NCBI GenBank assembly: GCA_038210375.1
Contig: JBBQWT010000016.1
Location: 1-64,000 of the forward strand
Direction: 5' to 3'
DNA length: 64,000 nt
DNA from: JBBQWT01 sp038210375
GTDB taxonomy: Bacteria; Acidobacteriota; Terriglobia; Terriglobales; Acidobacteriaceae
Shown: positions 62,119 through 64,000 of the stretch, in pieces
Layout of the letters: the number at the start of each line of letters is the position of its first letter
Numbering within the stretch: the first letter of the stretch is position 1
The notes under the pieces: generated by a model
What the model saw: only the letters and a program-made list of their open reading frames with translations
Told to the model about the DNA's origin: nothing
Database searches by the model: none
Position numbers and translations under genes: made by a program

Positions 62119-63996
62119 TCAGAAAGCTTTATGACTTAAGTCGAGGATGGCGGGAATAATCATTCCGCCGACGATGTCGTCGCGCTCGCGGTTCCATAGC
62201 CCAGTTTGATAGCTGCCGGCGGTGAACATTACTACCAGGTCAAATTGAGGAACCACCAGAAGAAGCTGCCCCCCGTTTCCGTTGGCGTGATAGGCCGGAT
62301 ATACGTGGTCGCCCGACTTCACGCCGACCATGTGCCAGGCCAAGCCTTCATCCACGTCGTAATAGACATTGCGAAAATTGTCGCCCTCGAGCCCAGTCGT
62401 AGCCGGAGAAATATGCGCGTGGGGTGCAAGTGAATCCTTAACCCAGGCTGCGCTGACGATTCGCTTTCCGTTCCAGACGCCTCCGTTGAGATAAGCTTGC
62501 CCGACTTTCAGGAAATCCCTGGTGCGCACGAATACTCCTCCGCCTAGGTAGCCTTCGCCGTTACCCATCAAGTTCCAGTAATAGGGACCGAAGTCCAGCG
62601 GGCGGGCGACGGTTCGGTCGAAGAGGGCGGGAAGCCAATCCCCGGTCACGTGGCTTAAAGCGGCGCCAGCCAGGTTGATGTTCATTGAGCAATAGGCATA
62701 ATGTGTGCCGGGCTCGAACTTCATAGGCAGGTCAAGCGTGACTTTCACCCAGTCTGGGCGAGAGCGATCGGCCTCGATCCTGTCTTCGTTACCGGGTGAA
62801 GTCTCGGCGTTGTCGTCACACGCCAGGCCTGAGGTGTGGGTTAGCAAATGACCTAAGGTAATTTTGGCCTTGCGCGGATCAGGATTGGCGAAGGGGCCGA
62901 GTGATGACATTACTTCATAGACTTTCGAATCCGGCGAAATCCTTGCTCCTTCCCTCTTGAGAACACCGAGAATGACTGACGAGAAAGTCTTGCTCGCGGA
63001 GCGCGTGTCGTGGGGTTCTTCACTACCATTGCCATAGAAATATTCATCGAGCACCAACTTACCACGTCGGGCGATGGCAATTGAATGGATTAACCAGGGC
63101 CGGCCGCTCGCTGGATCAATATCAATGATTCGCTGCACCGTGCGAGCCAATGCAGCTTCATCCATACCGACGTCCTGCGCGCTTGCGACTACCCAACCGT
63201 CTTTACCCGGTGATGGTGCGTGGTAAGCGTATTTGGTGGAGTCTAGTGGGCGCGGGAAGAAGCTAACCGCCTCATCCGGCGTGATCCGGGCCAGCTCAAT
63301 AGTCCGGTTCAAGTCGGTCCAGAAGATGGCAATGCGTTCGGGATCGCGCAGCATTCTTGCGTGAAGAGTCGCTTCCGGCTGCCCTGCATCAGGCTGGGCG
63401 CTAAACTGCAATTGCTCCCCGCTGTACAACACTGTGAACTGCATGGCCGCACCGTGGGAGTTCTGTTCAGGATTGCGAAAGGCTGCTTTTGGCCTGTTAT
63501 CCTTATCGCGAAAAATCTTGAGATATAGGGTGAAGGTGTCTTCCAACGGTCGCACTTGTGACCGCCATCGGTTACGACCTACGGGCTGCAGCGTGAGAGA
63601 CCCGGCGTAGGAGCCAGACTGACCCGATGGATAGCGGGCGTCTTCCGTTATGGCGCGACGAGCCCAGAATCCATGCAAAACGCCTCCGTTGAGAGCTCCG
63701 TGGAAGGTGCCCCCTTCTCTGGGAAAAATAAGTCGGAAGGTCTGTCCCGTAGTTTTGGCCTCGGCCTTGGCATCGCCGATAGCTCCGTGCCAATGCCTGC
63801 CCTCACGAGTGATGAGCAACTCCCCTTGTAATCCAGTGGTAAATGCCGTCCGGTAACACCACAGCCCGTAAGCAGAGTCAATATCGAGCGGATGGCTGGC
63901 TTTTTCCCGTCCGAAAGCTTTCATACTGGTCATCGACAAGATGAGGCTGATCACGGATATTAACCGAAGAAGTCGCATCCATATTGAAACCTTCAT
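62119..63996 (-). CDS. Exported serine hydrolase (beta-lactamase/class C-like)
   Basis: 625 aa; ATG at 63996 is four bases from the window end. Signal segment RLLRLISVISLILSMTSM. Residues about 35-250 form a beta-rich N-terminal extension without a recognised domain (GLWCYRTAFTTGLQGELLIT, TFHGALNGGVLHGFW). The C-terminal 350 residues are a beta-lactamase-type domain: SASK (Ser-x-x-Lys) in DTRSASKTFSSVI, Tyr in HYAYCSMN, and HANGNGG in the KTG-box position. Likely a penicillin-binding-protein-like esterase or peptidase of the periplasm. Its 3' end lies 21 bp inside the intergenic region on the left. Confidence 0.88.
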   Translation of the reverse strand: MKVSIWMRLLRLISVISLILSMTSMKAFGREKASHPLDIDSAYGLWCYRTAFTTGLQGELLITREGRHWHGAIGDAKAEAKTTGQTFRLIFPREGGTFHGALNGGVLHGFWARRAITEDARYPSGQSGSYAGSLTLQPVGRNRWRSQVRPLEDTFTLYLKIFRDKDNRPKAAFRNPEQNSHGAAMQFTVLYSGEQLQFSAQPDAGQPEATLHARMLRDPERIAIFWTDLNRTIELARITPDEAVSFFPRPLDSTKYAYHAPSPGKDGWVVASAQDVGMDEAALARTVQRIIDIDPASGRPWLIHSIAIARRGKLVLDEYFYGNGSEEPHDTRSASKTFSSVILGVLKREGARISPDSKVYEVMSSLGPFANPDPRKAKITLGHLLTHTSGLACDDNAETSPGNEDRIEADRSRPDWVKVTLDLPMKFEPGTHYAYCSMNINLAGAALSHVTGDWLPALFDRTVARPLDFGPYYWNLMGNGEGYLGGGVFVRTRDFLKVGQAYLNGGVWNGKRIVSAAWVKDSLAPHAHISPATTGLEGDNFRNVYYDVDEGLAWHMVGVKSGDHVYPAYHANGNGGQLLLVVPQFDLVVMFTAGSYQTGLWNRERDDIVGGMIIPAILDLSHKAF

Positions 63997-64000
63997 AAAA

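Overview
The window looks like a piece of an Acidobacteriota chromosome, or a metagenomic contig from that phylum. Evidence: a secreted von Willebrand-type protein of the acidobacterial VWFA-related family, several large Hanks-type Ser/Thr kinases carrying PD40, TolB-like or TPR sensor regions, moderately high GC, many exported proteins of unknown role, and scattered intergenic palindromic repeats. No rRNA, tRNA or CRISPR array was found, and no intact insertion sequence or phage.

Layout. 0-6 kb: two divergent Ser/Thr kinases (the left one cut by the window edge), then small exported proteins. 6.2-6.7 kb: a non-coding stretch with a kinase-tail remnant and a MITE-like inverted repeat. 6.8-9.7 kb: a YtrA-type GntR/ABC transporter operon led by an exported protein gene and preceded by a perfect 20-bp palindrome over the promoter. 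9.7-15.2 kb: a membrane-protein run with one DUF2306 and three DUF4386 paralogues, a VWFA protein and an ECF sigma factor. 15.2-18 kb: a two-gene cytochrome c unit, one member a cytochrome/beta-barrel fusion. 18.1-18.7 kb: a repeat cluster. 18.8-31.6 kb: mixed enzymes (FMN oxidase, nitrilase, thioredoxin-fold proteins, patatin, SDR, esterases), a TMEM175-type channel, and an ECF sigma/zinc anti-sigma pair. 31.7-34.9 kb: a kinase-TolB-TPR protein and a broken kinase. 35-38.7 kb: a strikingly GC-rich heterodimeric ABC exporter, one half frameshifted. 38.8-43.6 kb: VOC proteins, a truncated TspO, PD40 and TPR proteins and a frameshifted remnant. 43.8-50 kb: two more TPR kinases flanking a PAP2 phosphatase. 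50.1-53.8 kb: transposase and VOC gene remnants on both sides of a large exported surface protein. 53.9-64 kb: an amidohydrolase, a sigma/FecR pair divergent from an exported dioxygenase-like protein and a YceI protein, an S9 peptidase, an AraC regulator and a serine hydrolase.

How it fits together. The window is dominated by signalling and envelope functions: five Hanks kinases, three ECF sigma factors each with a different kind of partner, and a high proportion of exported proteins. Ten or so recognisable gene stubs or frameshifted genes (kinases, quinone oxidoreductase, TspO, VOC, IS701, integrase and Y1-type transposases) show active gene decay between the intact genes. No single new defence or biosynthetic system stands out. 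The best candidates for undescribed biology are the cytochrome/beta-barrel fusion unit, the ECF-FecR/dioxygenase/YceI locus and the GntR operon with its operator. Function calls rest on motif recognition by eye; no database search was run.
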